Shown: positions 8,268 through 17,312, counted from the first letter of the stretch. The stretch is DNA of 64,000 nt from Aggregatilineales bacterium (GCA_030834905.1 JAUQWZ010000028.1:236071-300070); one strand, 5' to 3'. Numbers and translations: made by a program. Notes: generated by a model not told the origin, from the letters alone.

Positions 8268-9701
8268 TTACCTCGGAATGACCACCGTCCCTGCCAGCGT
8301 CGCTTCGGGCGTGTGGCTCGGTCCCGGAGTCATGGTGTAGGTGGGCGTCCAGCTTCGCGCCAGCGCGGTGCTGGTAGCGTCCATATCCGCCGCCTGCTCA
8401 TTGATCGAGACGTAGTTCATCCAGCGAGTCACGTTCACCCAGGTGCGTCCGGGCTTCATCATCACCGGCGTATTATCGCCGTAAACCAGCATCAGCGCGG
8501 TGCCGGGCACGCTGGCGCAGGGCAGATCGATATCCAGCCCTTCGGGCGTCGGCGTCAGCGTCGGCGTGCCTTCGGTGAAACGGGCGTTGCAATCGCGCCG
8601 CCAGAACACCTGATAATACACGCCGTCGCGGAACAGGAAGGCGCGCCCCTGTCCCCACATATTGATCTGCTGCGAAGCGCTGCGGCTTTCTTCCTCAAAC
8701 AGATCGGTACGCTCTTCGTGCGGCACTTCGATGATGATAACGTTGTCAGCCCATACCTGATCACCATCCAGCGCGTCGTAATGCGGCAGCCCGTCGGTAT
8801 AGCGCAGATAGCGCCCCGTTTCGGAATCGTACTGCCAGCGGGCATCGGTCTGCCCGTAATAGTCGATAAACACGTCATCGGCTGCAATGCCGCCGAGATC
8901 GCGCGTTTCGTCGAAGGCGAACCCGCGCGCGCGGAAATTCAGGTTGATGCCGCGCTGCGCTGCCCGTTCCCAGATCAGCGTTGTATCGGCATAGAGCGTG
9001 TGCTCAAAAGCCAGACCGTCGCCGGGGAAGCGGCAGAAGCCTGCCTCGACGCAGTTGTCGCCGATCAGCGGCGTGATCGCCTGACGCGCCCACGGCTGGC
9101 TCATCATTAACTGCTGCACCGGGCGGCTTGCGCCCGCGTAGGCGAACAGCGCCTGATACATCGGCACCAGCTCCATATCCATCAGCCGCCCGCTGCGCAC
9201 CGGACCGACATGGCGCGGCGCGTTGCTGCGGAAGATGGCGGCGAAGCGGGTGACTCCGCCTTCGACCTCGTACTCGTAGACCACGTCGGCGGAATTCATG
9301 CCGCTTTGTGGGCGCACCATCGGCGGAAAGTTGGAGATTTTGACCAGCAGGTTGCGCCGTTCCTGCGCTTCCAGGTTGGGATACGGAAGCCCGGTGAGCG
9401 AGTTAATGCCGTCGGGGTACTGCGCCGGACCAATCGTGGTCGGCGTTGGCGACGGAGTCGGCGTGTCGCTGGGTGTGGGTGTGTAGGTCGATGTGGGGGT
9501 AGCGCTTGGAGTCAGCGTCAGGCTCGGCGTTGGCGATGGGGTTGGCGTCGGGGTCACCGTATTGGTCGAAAACGCGGTCGGGCGCGGCGTGTTCGTGCCC
9601 GGCAGGTCGCTCTGTCCGGCGGGGTGACCAGAAACTGCCAGCGGCGTCGAAAAAGCGGCGGTCGCCAGCATCAACAGGAGCAAACGTGATCGCTTACGCA
9701 T
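8268..9701 (-). CDS. DUF3048 (YerB-like) domain protein, secreted
   Basis: 477 residues from the ATG at 9701, chosen because AAGGA lies seven bases upstream and it opens a normal signal peptide (MRKRSRLLLLMLATAAFSTPLAV). A low-complexity Thr/Pro/Ser linker (about residues 30-90, TPTPTPSPTPS type) follows, then the DUF3048 domain: INSLTGLPYPN, LLVKISNFPPMVRPQSG, NSADVVYEYEVEGG, RHVGPVRSGRLMDMELVP. The last third (TALMLVYGDNTPVMMKPGRTW) is the DUF3048 C-terminal domain. Members are extracytoplasmic lipoproteins or secreted proteins (Bacillus YerB) of unknown biochemical role. A second short Thr/Pro stretch ends the protein. Confidence 0.9.
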   Translation of the reverse strand: MRKRSRLLLLMLATAAFSTPLAVSGHPAGQSDLPGTNTPRPTAFSTNTVTPTPTPSPTPSLTLTPSATPTSTYTPTPSDTPTPSPTPTTIGPAQYPDGINSLTGLPYPNLEAQERRNLLVKISNFPPMVRPQSGMNSADVVYEYEVEGGVTRFAAIFRSNAPRHVGPVRSGRLMDMELVPMYQALFAYAGASRPVQQLMMSQPWARQAITPLIGDNCVEAGFCRFPGDGLAFEHTLYADTTLIWERAAQRGINLNFRARGFAFDETRDLGGIAADDVFIDYYGQTDARWQYDSETGRYLRYTDGLPHYDALDGDQVWADNVIIIEVPHEERTDLFEEESRSASQQINMWGQGRAFLFRDGVYYQVFWRRDCNARFTEGTPTLTPTPEGLDIDLPCASVPGTALMLVYGDNTPVMMKPGRTWVNVTRWMNYVSINEQAADMDATSTALARSWTPTYTMTPGPSHTPEATLAGTVVIPR

Positions 9702-10086
9702 TACACAGTCCTTGACTAACACGGCGCACAAACAACGCCCAAAAAAGGGCGCAAACTGGAAGTATAAACATACCTATACGGATTTCACAGGGCGGCTCAG
9801 ACAGCCGTTGGGTAAGCGTCAGGTTGCGCGGCGCTGCCACCGCGTCTCGATGCCTCTATTATCACGCATATCGTTCTCAACCGCATGAACATATCAGTGC
9901 AATCAATGGCTCTTGATGGATCGATACAGCGGTTGTGATTTGCGCTAAATTGCAGCAAGCGTACTATGCAGCCCAAAGCCAGCGATAACTTTTTTGGTAC
10001 AATTCGCATACTAAGCCGCGTCCATTTGTATACGCATGTATACGCAGCACACTGTACATTCGATGGTTTTTGTCTGGAGTTGCCCT
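9702..10086. other. Divergent intergenic region
   Basis: About 385 bases between the DUF3048 gene (left) and the deacetylase gene (right). It contains a small hairpin CGCCC/GGGCG near 9736-9753, a possible leftward -10 TATACT at 9761-9766 and a rightward extended -10 at 9995-10003. No gene was recognised in it. Confidence 0.5.
9995..10003 (+). promoter_or_regulatory. Extended -10 promoter for the PIG-L deacetylase operon
   Basis: TGGTACAAT (TGn plus TACAAT) with no good -35. It would give a leader of about 75 bases before the ATG at 10087. Confidence 0.4.
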
Positions 10087-10959
10087 ATGTCCAATGGTCG
10101 TCTGCTCATTTCTTACGCGCATCCCGATGACGAGAGCTTTGGTCTTGGCGGATTAATCGCCGCTTACGTCGCGCGCGGCGTGGATGTGTACCTGATCTGC
10201 GCCACCAACGGCGATGCTGGCACTGTCACGCCTGAATTTCTGAACGGGTATAAATCGGTTGCCGAGCTGCGGCTGGCGGAACTCGAACGCGCATCCGAAA
10301 TTCTCAAGCTGAAGCATGTTTACAAGCTCGGCTACAAGGACAGCGGCATGATGGGTTCGGAAACGTCCCACGATCCGCACAGCCTGTGGCAGGCGTCTCA
10401 GGACGAAGTGGCGCGCCGAGTGGTCGAAGTCATCCGCGAGGTCAAGCCGCAGGTCGTCATCACCTTCAACAAATATGGTGGTTACGGGCATCCCGATCAC
10501 ATCGCCATTCAGCGGGCGACCACGCAGGCGTTCACCGCTGCCAGCGACCCGACCTACGACACCGGTCAGCCGCCCTACCAGCCGCAAAAGCTCTATTATT
10601 CCGGCATTTCCACCTGGCAGATTCGCTTCGGCATTGCCCTGATGCGGCTGCGCGGACAAGACCCGCGCCGCGTGGGCATCAACAAGGACATTGATATTCA
10701 GGCGATACTGGAACATGCCGAGCCGACCCACGCCACCATCAATGTCGGTCGATACTTCGATATCTGGGAACGTGCTTCTGCCTGCCATTCAAGCCAGCTT
10801 GGCGGCGCCCGTTCATTCCGGCTGCCGCTGTCGCTGCGCCGCTGGCTGGCACCGATGCAGGGCTTCACGCGCATCTACCCCGCGCCAGCCCGCAGCCGGA
10901 TAGACGAGCGCGATCTGTTCGCAGGCGTCAAACTGGACAAACCGATCCCGGCGCTATGA
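10087..10959 (+). CDS. PIG-L family zinc-dependent N-deacetylase
   Basis: 290 residues from the ATG at 10087, which has GGAG eight bases upstream; an in-frame ATG at 10036 lacks one. The LmbE/PIG-L zinc site is visible: AHPDDE at residues 11-16 and GHPDH at 134-138. The family removes acetyl groups from N-acetylglucosamine-containing conjugates (mycothiol and bacillithiol precursors, GPI anchors, antibiotics); the substrate here cannot be read from sequence. The family's usual length is about 230-300 residues. It overlaps the next gene by four bases (ATGA), so the two are co-translated. Confidence 0.9.
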   Translation: MSNGRLLISYAHPDDESFGLGGLIAAYVARGVDVYLICATNGDAGTVTPEFLNGYKSVAELRLAELERASEILKLKHVYKLGYKDSGMMGSETSHDPHSLWQASQDEVARRVVEVIREVKPQVVITFNKYGGYGHPDHIAIQRATTQAFTAASDPTYDTGQPPYQPQKLYYSGISTWQIRFGIALMRLRGQDPRRVGINKDIDIQAILEHAEPTHATINVGRYFDIWERASACHSSQLGGARSFRLPLSLRRWLAPMQGFTRIYPAPARSRIDERDLFAGVKLDKPIPAL

Positions 10960-11390
10960 CCGAAACCTCAAGGATCGACCGCCTGCTCGATGCCATCGAG
11001 CTGATCAAGGCAAACCGGCGCGACGAAGCGCGCGGGCTGCTGCGCGATCTGATCCGCGAAGACAGCGATTTTGAGGACGCCTGGCTGTGGATGAGCCTCG
11101 CCGTCGATACGCTCGATCAGGCGGCGGTGTGCCTGGATAACGTCCTGCGCATCAACCCGCGTAACTATCAGGCGGCGGGCGCGCTCTACCGCATTCGCGT
11201 CCCCGAAATGGCGATGAAGCGCCGCCGCAGCCATTTGCGTTTGGTGCGCGATATGGCAATTGGCGTCATGTGGCTGATCATCGCCGTCACCTTTGTCGGC
11301 GTCTACGCGACGTACACGCCGATGATGGAAAACGCGATGGATGATGCACGACCCACCCTCACAAGCGTACTGCCCCCTTCCAATGAGTGA
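10956..11390 (+). CDS. TPR-like protein with C-terminal membrane helix
   Basis: 144 residues, starting in the ATGA overlap with the deacetylase stop. Residues 5-75 form helical tetratricopeptide-like repeats (LIKANRRDEARGLLRDLIRE, then AWLWMSLAVDTLDQAAVCLDNVLRINPRNYQA). A basic stretch MKRRRSHLRLVR precedes one membrane helix (about 101-120), with a short outside tail. It probably sits in the membrane with the TPR in the cytoplasm. The protein at 56494-57420 has the same order of parts. Function unknown; the overlap suggests a role tied to the deacetylase. Confidence 0.7.
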   Translation: MTETSRIDRLLDAIELIKANRRDEARGLLRDLIREDSDFEDAWLWMSLAVDTLDQAAVCLDNVLRINPRNYQAAGALYRIRVPEMAMKRRRSHLRLVRDMAIGVMWLIIAVTFVGVYATYTPMMENAMDDARPTLTSVLPPSNE

Positions 11391-11497
11391 CAAGCGCGGC
11401 GCCTGATCAACTGATCTGCCACACGCCGGTGACGATTTGCTGCCAGCATCAGGCAGTTAAATTCGGCGGTTGTGATCGATCCACAATTCGATGGCGT

Positions 11498-11521
11498 GGG
11501 GCGCACCTGTGTGTGCGCCCC
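11498..11521. terminator. Hairpin between convergent genes
   Basis: Perfect 9-bp stem GGGGCGCAC/GTGCGCCCC with a six-base loop, between the stops of the TPR gene and the MBL-fold gene. No strong T run on either side, so it could equally be a member of the GC-rich palindrome family of this window. Confidence 0.45.
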
Positions 11522-11548
11522 GCCGCCTGCAACTGGCAGCCCCGGTTC

Positions 11549-12253
11549 TTAAATCACTCCCAGCCGTTGGGCAAATCCTCGAATGACCTCAGCGGCGTTT
11601 TCGGTGATCGGTTCGCCATGCCCAAAGCAAGCCACCCGCGCGTCATATTCCGTCAATCTGGCGATGGAGCGCTTGTTTTGCTCCATATCAACTGTGTAGG
11701 CGGCAAACGGCAGGCGAACCCTGCCAAACAGGCGCATCAGCACGTCGCCGATGATCAGCACCCTGCGTTCCGGCTGCCAGAATGAGATGTGATCGGGCGC
11801 GTGTCCGGGCGTGGCGATCACATGCAGCCCGCCCATCACTTCCGGCAGCACGTCGCCGCCGATGACTTCACGATCTACCGGCGTGCCTGTAAATTTCTGA
11901 GGCGGCGTTGGAATGAGCTTCCAGATGCCGGGCACGCGCTCACGCGGCGTCTGCGCAGCCGGTATTTTCCCTTCCACGACCGGGCGCTCACCCGCCGAAC
12001 AAATGACTTCCGCCCCGCTTGCCTCCTTCAGCTTCGGCAGTCCGCCGAGGTGATCCATGTGCGCATGGGTGATGAGGATACGTTTGACATCGGTGGGCGC
12101 GCGCCCCGCCGCCTGCAACTGGCTGAGTACGCGATCCGCCGCGAAACCCAGACCTGTATCCACCAGCGTTACGCCGTCGGGATCATCAATCATGTACACG
12201 CGCCCGGCGATCAAGCCGCTAAAGGTGTATAAGCCCGGAATGATCGTTTTCAT
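11549..12253 (-). CDS. MBL-fold metallo-hydrolase
   Basis: 234 residues; ATG preceded by AAGGGG. The metallo-beta-lactamase signature HAHMDH (near residue 64-69) with THAHMDHLGGLPKL, the downstream TPGHAPDHISF and final GHGEPI supply the expected dinuclear metal ligands. The N-terminal VTLVDTGLGF strand is standard. Such stand-alone proteins are hydrolases of the glyoxalase II/RNase Z superfamily; substrate not predictable. It sits just downstream of the glyA-gcvT fusion on the same strand with about 40 bases between, so it may be co-transcribed. Confidence 0.88.
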   Translation of the reverse strand: MKTIIPGLYTFSGLIAGRVYMIDDPDGVTLVDTGLGFAADRVLSQLQAAGRAPTDVKRILITHAHMDHLGGLPKLKEASGAEVICSAGERPVVEGKIPAAQTPRERVPGIWKLIPTPPQKFTGTPVDREVIGGDVLPEVMGGLHVIATPGHAPDHISFWQPERRVLIIGDVLMRLFGRVRLPFAAYTVDMEQNKRSIARLTEYDARVACFGHGEPITENAAEVIRGFAQRLGVI

Positions 12254-12293
12254 GCGTCCCCTTGTGCGTTTGTTTGACTAGAAGCGATTCAGA

Positions 12294-15200
12294 TTACTTG
12301 CCCCGCTTCGGGAAGCGGCTCAATATCGTCGCCGGTTCAGGAACGGGCACGCGGTCGCCCAGCCCCAGTTCGCCAAAACCCTTATCAAGCTTCACCCGCG
12401 ACGAGCCGCAGAACACCGCCACCAGCGTGCCTTCTTCATTCGCGCCGTCTTTGATGTACGCCTGTCCCAACTGGTAGCCCTCGCTGTCGATGCTGCATGA
12501 GGTCACCACGCCAACCACGCGCCCGCGCCCATCCACAATCGGGTCGCCGGGGTGCGGCGGGCGCACGCCCTTGGCGTTCAGCCGGAAGCGGGCGATTTCG
12601 GCGTCGCGCTTCTGCTCGCGGGCGATGAACGCCGCCTTGCCGACGAAAAACGGCTTCCACAGCTTGACGTAGCTGCCAAAGCCTGCGTCTGCCGGGTTGA
12701 GTCCCATCTCGCCGTCCAACTCATGTCCATACAGCGGCAAGCCCGCCTCAGTACGCAGGCTGTCGCGCGCCGCCAGTCCGGCAGGCGCTGCCCCCGCCGC
12801 AATCAGATCGCGGAACAGCGCTTCCGCCTGATCGGGATGGACGAACAGTTCGTAGGCAACGCGCTCGCCGGTGTAGCCGGTTCGCGAGATGATGAGGTTG
12901 TATTCACCCACCCGCGCCAGCGTCACCTGCGCCCACTTCAGCCCATTAATCCGCGTCCGGTCGGCGTCACTTGCTGCCAGTTCGAGCAGGATGTTTTTGC
13001 TGTTGGGACCCTGTAATGCCACGTCCACACGGCGGTCAGCCCCCGACGACCCATCGCGCAGATCGCGCAGGATGAAGCGGTCGCCGCCTTCGACGTGCCG
13101 TTCCGGGTGCGCCGGGTCAATGCTCACCTGTCCGTTTTTTACCGCGTTCAGCCACGCCCAGACTTTGTCGTTGTTTGAGGCGTTGACGACGATCAGATAG
13201 TGTTCCTCGCCAATGTGGTAGATCATCAGGTCGTCCAGCGGCACGCCGTGAACGTCGAGGAAGTAGGTATAGTGAGAGTTGCCCAACGCCAGACCGGGCA
13301 CGTCATTGGTTGTCACCAGATCGAGGAAGGCTGCCGCGCCGGGACCCTGAATGTCGAACACGCCCATGTGGGTCACGTCGAAGATGCCCGCGCGCTGGCG
13401 CACCGCCTGGTGTTCGTCGGTGACGCTGCTGTACCACAGCGGCATTTCATAACCCGCGAACGGTGCCATCTTGCCGCCGAGTTCTTTATGCAGGCTGTGA
13501 ACCGGCGTCACTTTGAGTTCACCCGCTTCTGGCTCCGTCCACGTAAATTCCGGCAGCGGCTGCCCGGTCTGTCCGGCGTAGTTCGCGCCGTTGATGCCGA
13601 TGAAATAGGCTTTATCAGCATAAACCGCGCCACTGGCGTTCAGATCGTCCGCCCCGCCGACAATGCGCACGTCCACCGGACCCGGCGCTTTGGCATACGG
13701 ATCGGTCGGGTCGAACAGCACAAAGCCGTCCGACAGCGCCCGCAGCCAGTTAGCGACCCGCTGCCCGTTCTCAATCCGCAGCAGGTAGCCGCCGCCGGTT
13801 GCTTCCAGCACGCCGCGCCCCATGATGCTGCCGTCGGCTTCCAGCGCCGCCGTTGGCTGCGACTGACCGGGCTGCAAGGCGTACACATCGCTGGTCAGCG
13901 TCGTATTCAGGAACGCCGCCGCGCTGTTGTCGTCCACGTCCTGAATCAACAGCGTATAGGCGCTGGTATCTGCCTCATTCAGATAATAGAAATGCGGGTA
14001 AGCCTCGTCGCCCGCGTCGGTGTCAATGCCAACGCTGCCCGCCAGCTCGCGGACGGCGTTCTTGGCGCTCATCAGCACGTCAAAATTCACCTTCGCGCGC
14101 GGCTCGTCGCGTTTCCTGCCGGTATAGCTGAACGGAACCGCGCTGCACAACACGTCGGCGATTATGTCCGCCAGCCGGTCAATCTCGGCTTCCTTAAAGC
14201 CGCGCTGGGTGATCCAGGGCGTGCCCAGGCGAACACCCGACGCGCGGAAAGCGCTTGGATCGCCGGGAATGGTGTTGCGGTTGGCGACGATGCCCACCAG
14301 ATCGAGCATCCGCGCCGCCATGTCGCCGCTTAACGGCGTGCCGTCAGCGCCGACGATGCTCTTGCAGTCGATCAGCAGCAGGTGGGTATTGGTGCCGCCG
14401 TAGGGAATACGGATGCCCCGGTTCGCCAGCCGTTCCGCCAGCCGCGCCGCGTTTTTAACCGTCTGGCGCTGGAGTTCGTGGAACTGGTCGGTGAACGCCA
14501 GCCGCAGCGATACCGCCAGCGCCGCAATCGCGTGGACGTGCGGACCGCCCTGTTCGCCGGGAAACACGCCGCGATCCACCTTGCCTGCCACGTCCGAACG
14601 GTGGGTGATGATGACCGCCCCACGCGGACCCGCCAGCGTCTTGTGCGTGGTGAAGCTGACCACGTCGGCGATGCCCACCGGCGACGGGAACACTCCGGCG
14701 ATGATCAGACCGGCGACGTGCGCCACGTCCGCCATCAGATACGCGCCCACTTCATCGCAAATCCTGCGGAACTCGTTCCAGTCGGGCGCATACGGATAGC
14801 TGGTATAGCCAGCGATGATCAGCTTCGGGCGGTGTTCGAGCGCGATCTCGCGGATGCGCCCGTAATCCAGCTTCTCGGTCTGCGGGTCAACGCCGTAGGC
14901 AACGGCGTTATACTGCTTGCCGCTGCGGGCGACCGGGCTGCCGTGAGTCAGATGCCCGCCCTGTAATAAGTCCATGCCCATGAACGTATCGCCGACGTTG
15001 AGCAAGCCGGTGAAGATGGCGCTGTTCGCCGGAGCGCCGGACAGCGGCTGGACGTTGACGAACAGCTTTTCGGCGGGGTACTTGTCGGTGGCGAACAGTT
15101 CGGCGGCGCGGCGGCGGGCGAGCGCTTCCACCACATCAGCGTATTCTGTCCCCTTGTAGTAGCGCTTGTCGGCAACGCGGCGGTACTCCGGCAGACGGGC

Positions 15201-15443
15201 GTTGTAATCGAGGATCTCCGCCTGCGACATTGCCCGCGTCTCGTCCAGCGGGTAGCCTTCGGCATAGATGTTGTGGAATGCCGACGTCAGCGCCTCGCGC
15301 ACTGCCGCCGGGACGGTGCTCTCGGACGGAATCAGGATCAGATAGCGCTCCTGCCGCGCGGTTTCATGGCGGATAAGCTCGGCAACGTCCGGGTCAAGTT
15401 CACTCAGTTCGCCTCGGAAGAGAAAATCTGACTGGTCTGGCAT
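12294..15443 (-). CDS. Fusion: serine hydroxymethyltransferase - GcvT-like domain - aminomethyltransferase (T protein)
   Basis: 1049 residues, ATG with GAGGAAA seven bases upstream and no internal stop. Residues about 1-440 are a complete SHMT: Schiff-base lysine K268 in SFTTHKTLAGPRG, HLTHGSPV, DVAHVAGLI and a normal C-terminal domain. It would convert serine and tetrahydrofolate to glycine and methylene-THF with PLP. Residues about 643-1040 are a complete GcvT: LGGKMAPFAGYEMPLWY, GIFDVTHMG, YLIVVNASNNDKVWAWL, RTGYTGERVAYELF and a C-terminal barrel. It would take the aminomethyl group from lipoyl-GcvH to make methylene-THF and ammonia. Residues 441-642 are an additional region whose core (about 498-567) can be aligned by eye without gaps to the start of the GcvT domain. 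No gcvH or gcvP lies nearby. A single-polypeptide coupling of two THF-dependent glycine enzymes is implied; whether the middle part binds folate is unknown. Confidence 0.92.
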   Translation of the reverse strand: MPDQSDFLFRGELSELDPDVAELIRHETARQERYLILIPSESTVPAAVREALTSAFHNIYAEGYPLDETRAMSQAEILDYNARLPEYRRVADKRYYKGTEYADVVEALARRRAAELFATDKYPAEKLFVNVQPLSGAPANSAIFTGLLNVGDTFMGMDLLQGGHLTHGSPVARSGKQYNAVAYGVDPQTEKLDYGRIREIALEHRPKLIIAGYTSYPYAPDWNEFRRICDEVGAYLMADVAHVAGLIIAGVFPSPVGIADVVSFTTHKTLAGPRGAVIITHRSDVAGKVDRGVFPGEQGGPHVHAIAALAVSLRLAFTDQFHELQRQTVKNAARLAERLANRGIRIPYGGTNTHLLLIDCKSIVGADGTPLSGDMAARMLDLVGIVANRNTIPGDPSAFRASGVRLGTPWITQRGFKEAEIDRLADIIADVLCSAVPFSYTGRKRDEPRAKVNFDVLMSAKNAVRELAGSVGIDTDAGDEAYPHFYYLNEADTSAYTLLIQDVDDNSAAAFLNTTLTSDVYALQPGQSQPTAALEADGSIMGRGVLEATGGGYLLRIENGQRVANWLRALSDGFVLFDPTDPYAKAPGPVDVRIVGGADDLNASGAVYADKAYFIGINGANYAGQTGQPLPEFTWTEPEAGELKVTPVHSLHKELGGKMAPFAGYEMPLWYSSVTDEHQAVRQRAGIFDVTHMGVFDIQGPGAAAFLDLVTTNDVPGLALGNSHYTYFLDVHGVPLDDLMIYHIGEEHYLIVVNASNNDKVWAWLNAVKNGQVSIDPAHPERHVEGGDRFILRDLRDGSSGADRRVDVALQGPNSKNILLELAASDADRTRINGLKWAQVTLARVGEYNLIISRTGYTGERVAYELFVHPDQAEALFRDLIAAGAAPAGLAARDSLRTEAGLPLYGHELDGEMGLNPADAGFGSYVKLWKPFFVGKAAFIAREQKRDAEIARFRLNAKGVRPPHPGDPIVDGRGRVVGVVTSCSIDSEGYQLGQAYIKDGANEEGTLVAVFCGSSRVKLDKGFGELGLGDRVPVPEPATILSRFPKRGK

Positions 15444-15569
15444 GGGTGGTTTCCTCTGGGGTTCGCTTCATCGGTATGTCCGAGATTGTAGCGCAGAAGG
15501 GGGCAAGTAGGAACAGTGCCACCTGCTGCCATAGGATAAGCATCGCCTTAACGTGTATTGAAACTTTTG

Positions 15570-15595
15570 GGAACATTCTGTACCCTTATGACGTC
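15570..15595 (+). promoter_or_regulatory. Candidate ECF-sigma promoter
   Basis: GGAAC at 15570-15574, a 17-base spacer and CGTC at 15592-15595, the classic extracytoplasmic-function sigma pattern, ending about 15 bases before a strong AGGAGG. An overlapping housekeeping reading is TTGAAA-N17-TACCCT (15558-15586). Confidence 0.45.
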
Positions 15596-15625
15596 ACTCC
15601 AGCGATTACAAGGAGGTTTTCCCAA

Positions 15626-17194
15626 ATGAAGTTCCGGCTTTTCGCTTTACTGGCGCTCGCGCTGTGCGCGTTCCCCGCCCTGGCGCAGGAGAGCGTCACC
15701 CACGCCGTCACCTTTGACGGTTTCGGCTTCAGCTACGATCCATCAATGGCTGCAACGCTCAACATCACCGATATCGCGGGCGATCCAACTGATCTGGAAC
15801 AGCCTGGCGGTCCCCAGGTGGCGCACACCCAGTTCACGCTCTACTACAATCAGCCGCCCGCGCCCGAAAACATCTTTGACACCTCGGCGACCATCCGCGT
15901 CTACCGCGCCGCCGAATTCGCCAACTATGAATTCTTCAGCGTCCAGCTTCAGGCGCTGCAAACCCTGCTGGCAGACCGCCCCGATCTGACGACGTACACC
16001 GAATCCACCTTAGCCACCGAGGAAAGCACGCTGCCTTTCGTGCCCATCTTCCCGGCGGGGCAGGCGATGCGCGCCCGCGCCAGCTACGTCGATCTCGGCT
16101 CGATTTCGGGCATCAGCTACATCACGCTTTACCGGCAGGATGTGTCGCCCTTCCTGGGACACGAATTCCTCTACACTTTCCAGGGCATCACCAGTGACGG
16201 CGCGCGCTATGTCTCGGCGGTCTTCTGGATCACAACCGATCTGTTCCCGGCAGAATACCCCGAAGACTTAGACTACGAGGCGTTCTCCGCCGAATACGAG
16301 CAGTACGTCCGCGAAAGCGTGGCAACGATCAACAACGCCTCGCCCGACGACTTCGCGCCGTCGCTCAATACTCTGGACGCGCTGATCGGGTCATTCACCT
16401 ACGGCGTTTCAGGCAGCCCTGACGAAACACCGGTTGATCAGCCCACGCCCGAAGTGACGGCGACGCCCATTGGCGACGTCACGCTTGGCGGGCTGGCGGG
16501 CGCAACCTGGACGCTGCTGAACTATGGCAGCCCCGACAACCCGCAGCCCGCGCTGGAAGCCGCGCCGGTGACAATGACCTTTACACCGGAAGGCGTCAGT
16601 GGAAACGCAAGCTGCAACCAGTTCTCCGGTTCGTTCCAGTATGACAGCGGCACGCTGACGTTCGGCGAGCTGATCACCACCCGCATGGCGTGCGGCGATG
16701 ATGTGATGGCACAGGAAGCGGCGGTGCTCAACGCCCTGGCGTCATCAACATCCTATACCATCGAGAACGACCAGCTTCACATTCTCTACGGCGAAGGCGT
16801 CCTGTCCCTGCTGTCGTCCAATGCCCCGGCACCAGCCCCAACCGATACCGCAGGCGGCGGTGAGATACCGCTGGGTACGTGGGCGCTGGTGTCTTACGGC
16901 AGCCCCAATAACCCGCAGCCCGCGCTCGCCGACGTGCCCGCCAACCTGACGTTCACCGCCGAGGGTATCAACGGGCAGGGAAGCTGCAACCAGTACAGCG
17001 GCGCGTACCAGTACGACAACGGCACGCTGACCATCAGCAATGTCATCAGCACGCTGATGGCATGTGAGCAGCCCATCATGGACCAGGAATCCGCTTTCCT
17101 GGGGGCGCTGCAAACCGCGACCACATTCCAGGTGAACAACGGTCAGCTTCAGATCAGCTACAGCGGCGGCGTCCTCACCTTCAACGCCGCGTAG
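15626..17194 (+). CDS. Secreted protein with two META (HslJ-like) domains
   Basis: 522 residues from the ATG at 15626; AGGAGG lies nine bases upstream and the start gives a clean signal peptide (MKFRLFALLALALCAFPALAQ). The N-terminal domain, about residues 22-270, is unrecognised, with an Asp/Glu-rich end. Two META domains follow, about 288-398 and 414-522, each with GxWxLxxYGSPxNPQPAL, FTxEGxxGxxSCNQxSGxxQYDxGTL and TxMACxxxxMxQE; the paired cysteines are kept in both. META/HslJ domains are extracytoplasmic beta domains linked in E. coli to novobiocin tolerance and heat shock; exact function unknown. The two copies are close enough to be an internal duplication. A candidate ECF promoter sits upstream, which would suit an envelope-stress gene. 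Confidence 0.88.
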   Translation: MKFRLFALLALALCAFPALAQESVTHAVTFDGFGFSYDPSMAATLNITDIAGDPTDLEQPGGPQVAHTQFTLYYNQPPAPENIFDTSATIRVYRAAEFANYEFFSVQLQALQTLLADRPDLTTYTESTLATEESTLPFVPIFPAGQAMRARASYVDLGSISGISYITLYRQDVSPFLGHEFLYTFQGITSDGARYVSAVFWITTDLFPAEYPEDLDYEAFSAEYEQYVRESVATINNASPDDFAPSLNTLDALIGSFTYGVSGSPDETPVDQPTPEVTATPIGDVTLGGLAGATWTLLNYGSPDNPQPALEAAPVTMTFTPEGVSGNASCNQFSGSFQYDSGTLTFGELITTRMACGDDVMAQEAAVLNALASSTSYTIENDQLHILYGEGVLSLLSSNAPAPAPTDTAGGGEIPLGTWALVSYGSPNNPQPALADVPANLTFTAEGINGQGSCNQYSGAYQYDNGTLTISNVISTLMACEQPIMDQESAFLGALQTATTFQVNNGQLQISYSGGVLTFNAA

Positions 17195-17214
17195 CCAACG
17201 TCACAAACCGCGTC

Positions 17215-17239
17215 GTAGGGGCGAGGCGATGCCTCGCCC
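17215..17239 (+). repeat. GTAGGG-type dispersed palindrome
   Basis: GTAGGG followed by a palindrome with 9-bp arms GGGCGAGGC/GCCTCGCCC and loop GAT. Member of the family also found near 23095, 42355, 50967, 54015, 57517 and, with GGACACGA arms, near 19720, 32231 and 37349. Confidence 0.75.
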
Positions 17240-17273
17240 TCTTCTCTCTTTCACCTCATCAAATCGCACCGGC

Positions 17274-17312
17274 AACAAAAAAGGGACGAAATTTGATTTC
17301 GTCCCTTTTCAC
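17274..17312. terminator. Bidirectional terminator between META gene and rpsA
   Basis: Perfect 12-bp stem AAGGGACGAAAT/ATTTCGTCCCTT (17281-17292 and 17296-17307) with a 3-base loop; A run on the left and T run on the right make it work on both strands, for the two convergent genes. Confidence 0.9.

Noticed and set aside
8091..9110. Plus-strand frame of 339 codons
   Set aside because: Antisense to the DUF3048 gene and overlapping the end of the membrane-protein gene; no recognisable motifs.
9430..9570. GGCGTTGGCGTCGG-like DNA repeats, considered as a minisatellite
   Set aside because: They encode the Thr/Pro/Ser linker of the DUF3048 protein and are explained by it.
9797..10009. 70-codon minus-strand frame between DUF3048 and PIG-L genes
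   Set aside because: No family, no good ribosome site, and it covers the promoter region of the divergent gene.
13200..14333. Plus-strand frame of 377 codons in the SHMT-GcvT fusion
   Set aside because: Antisense shadow of well-conserved enzyme sequence.
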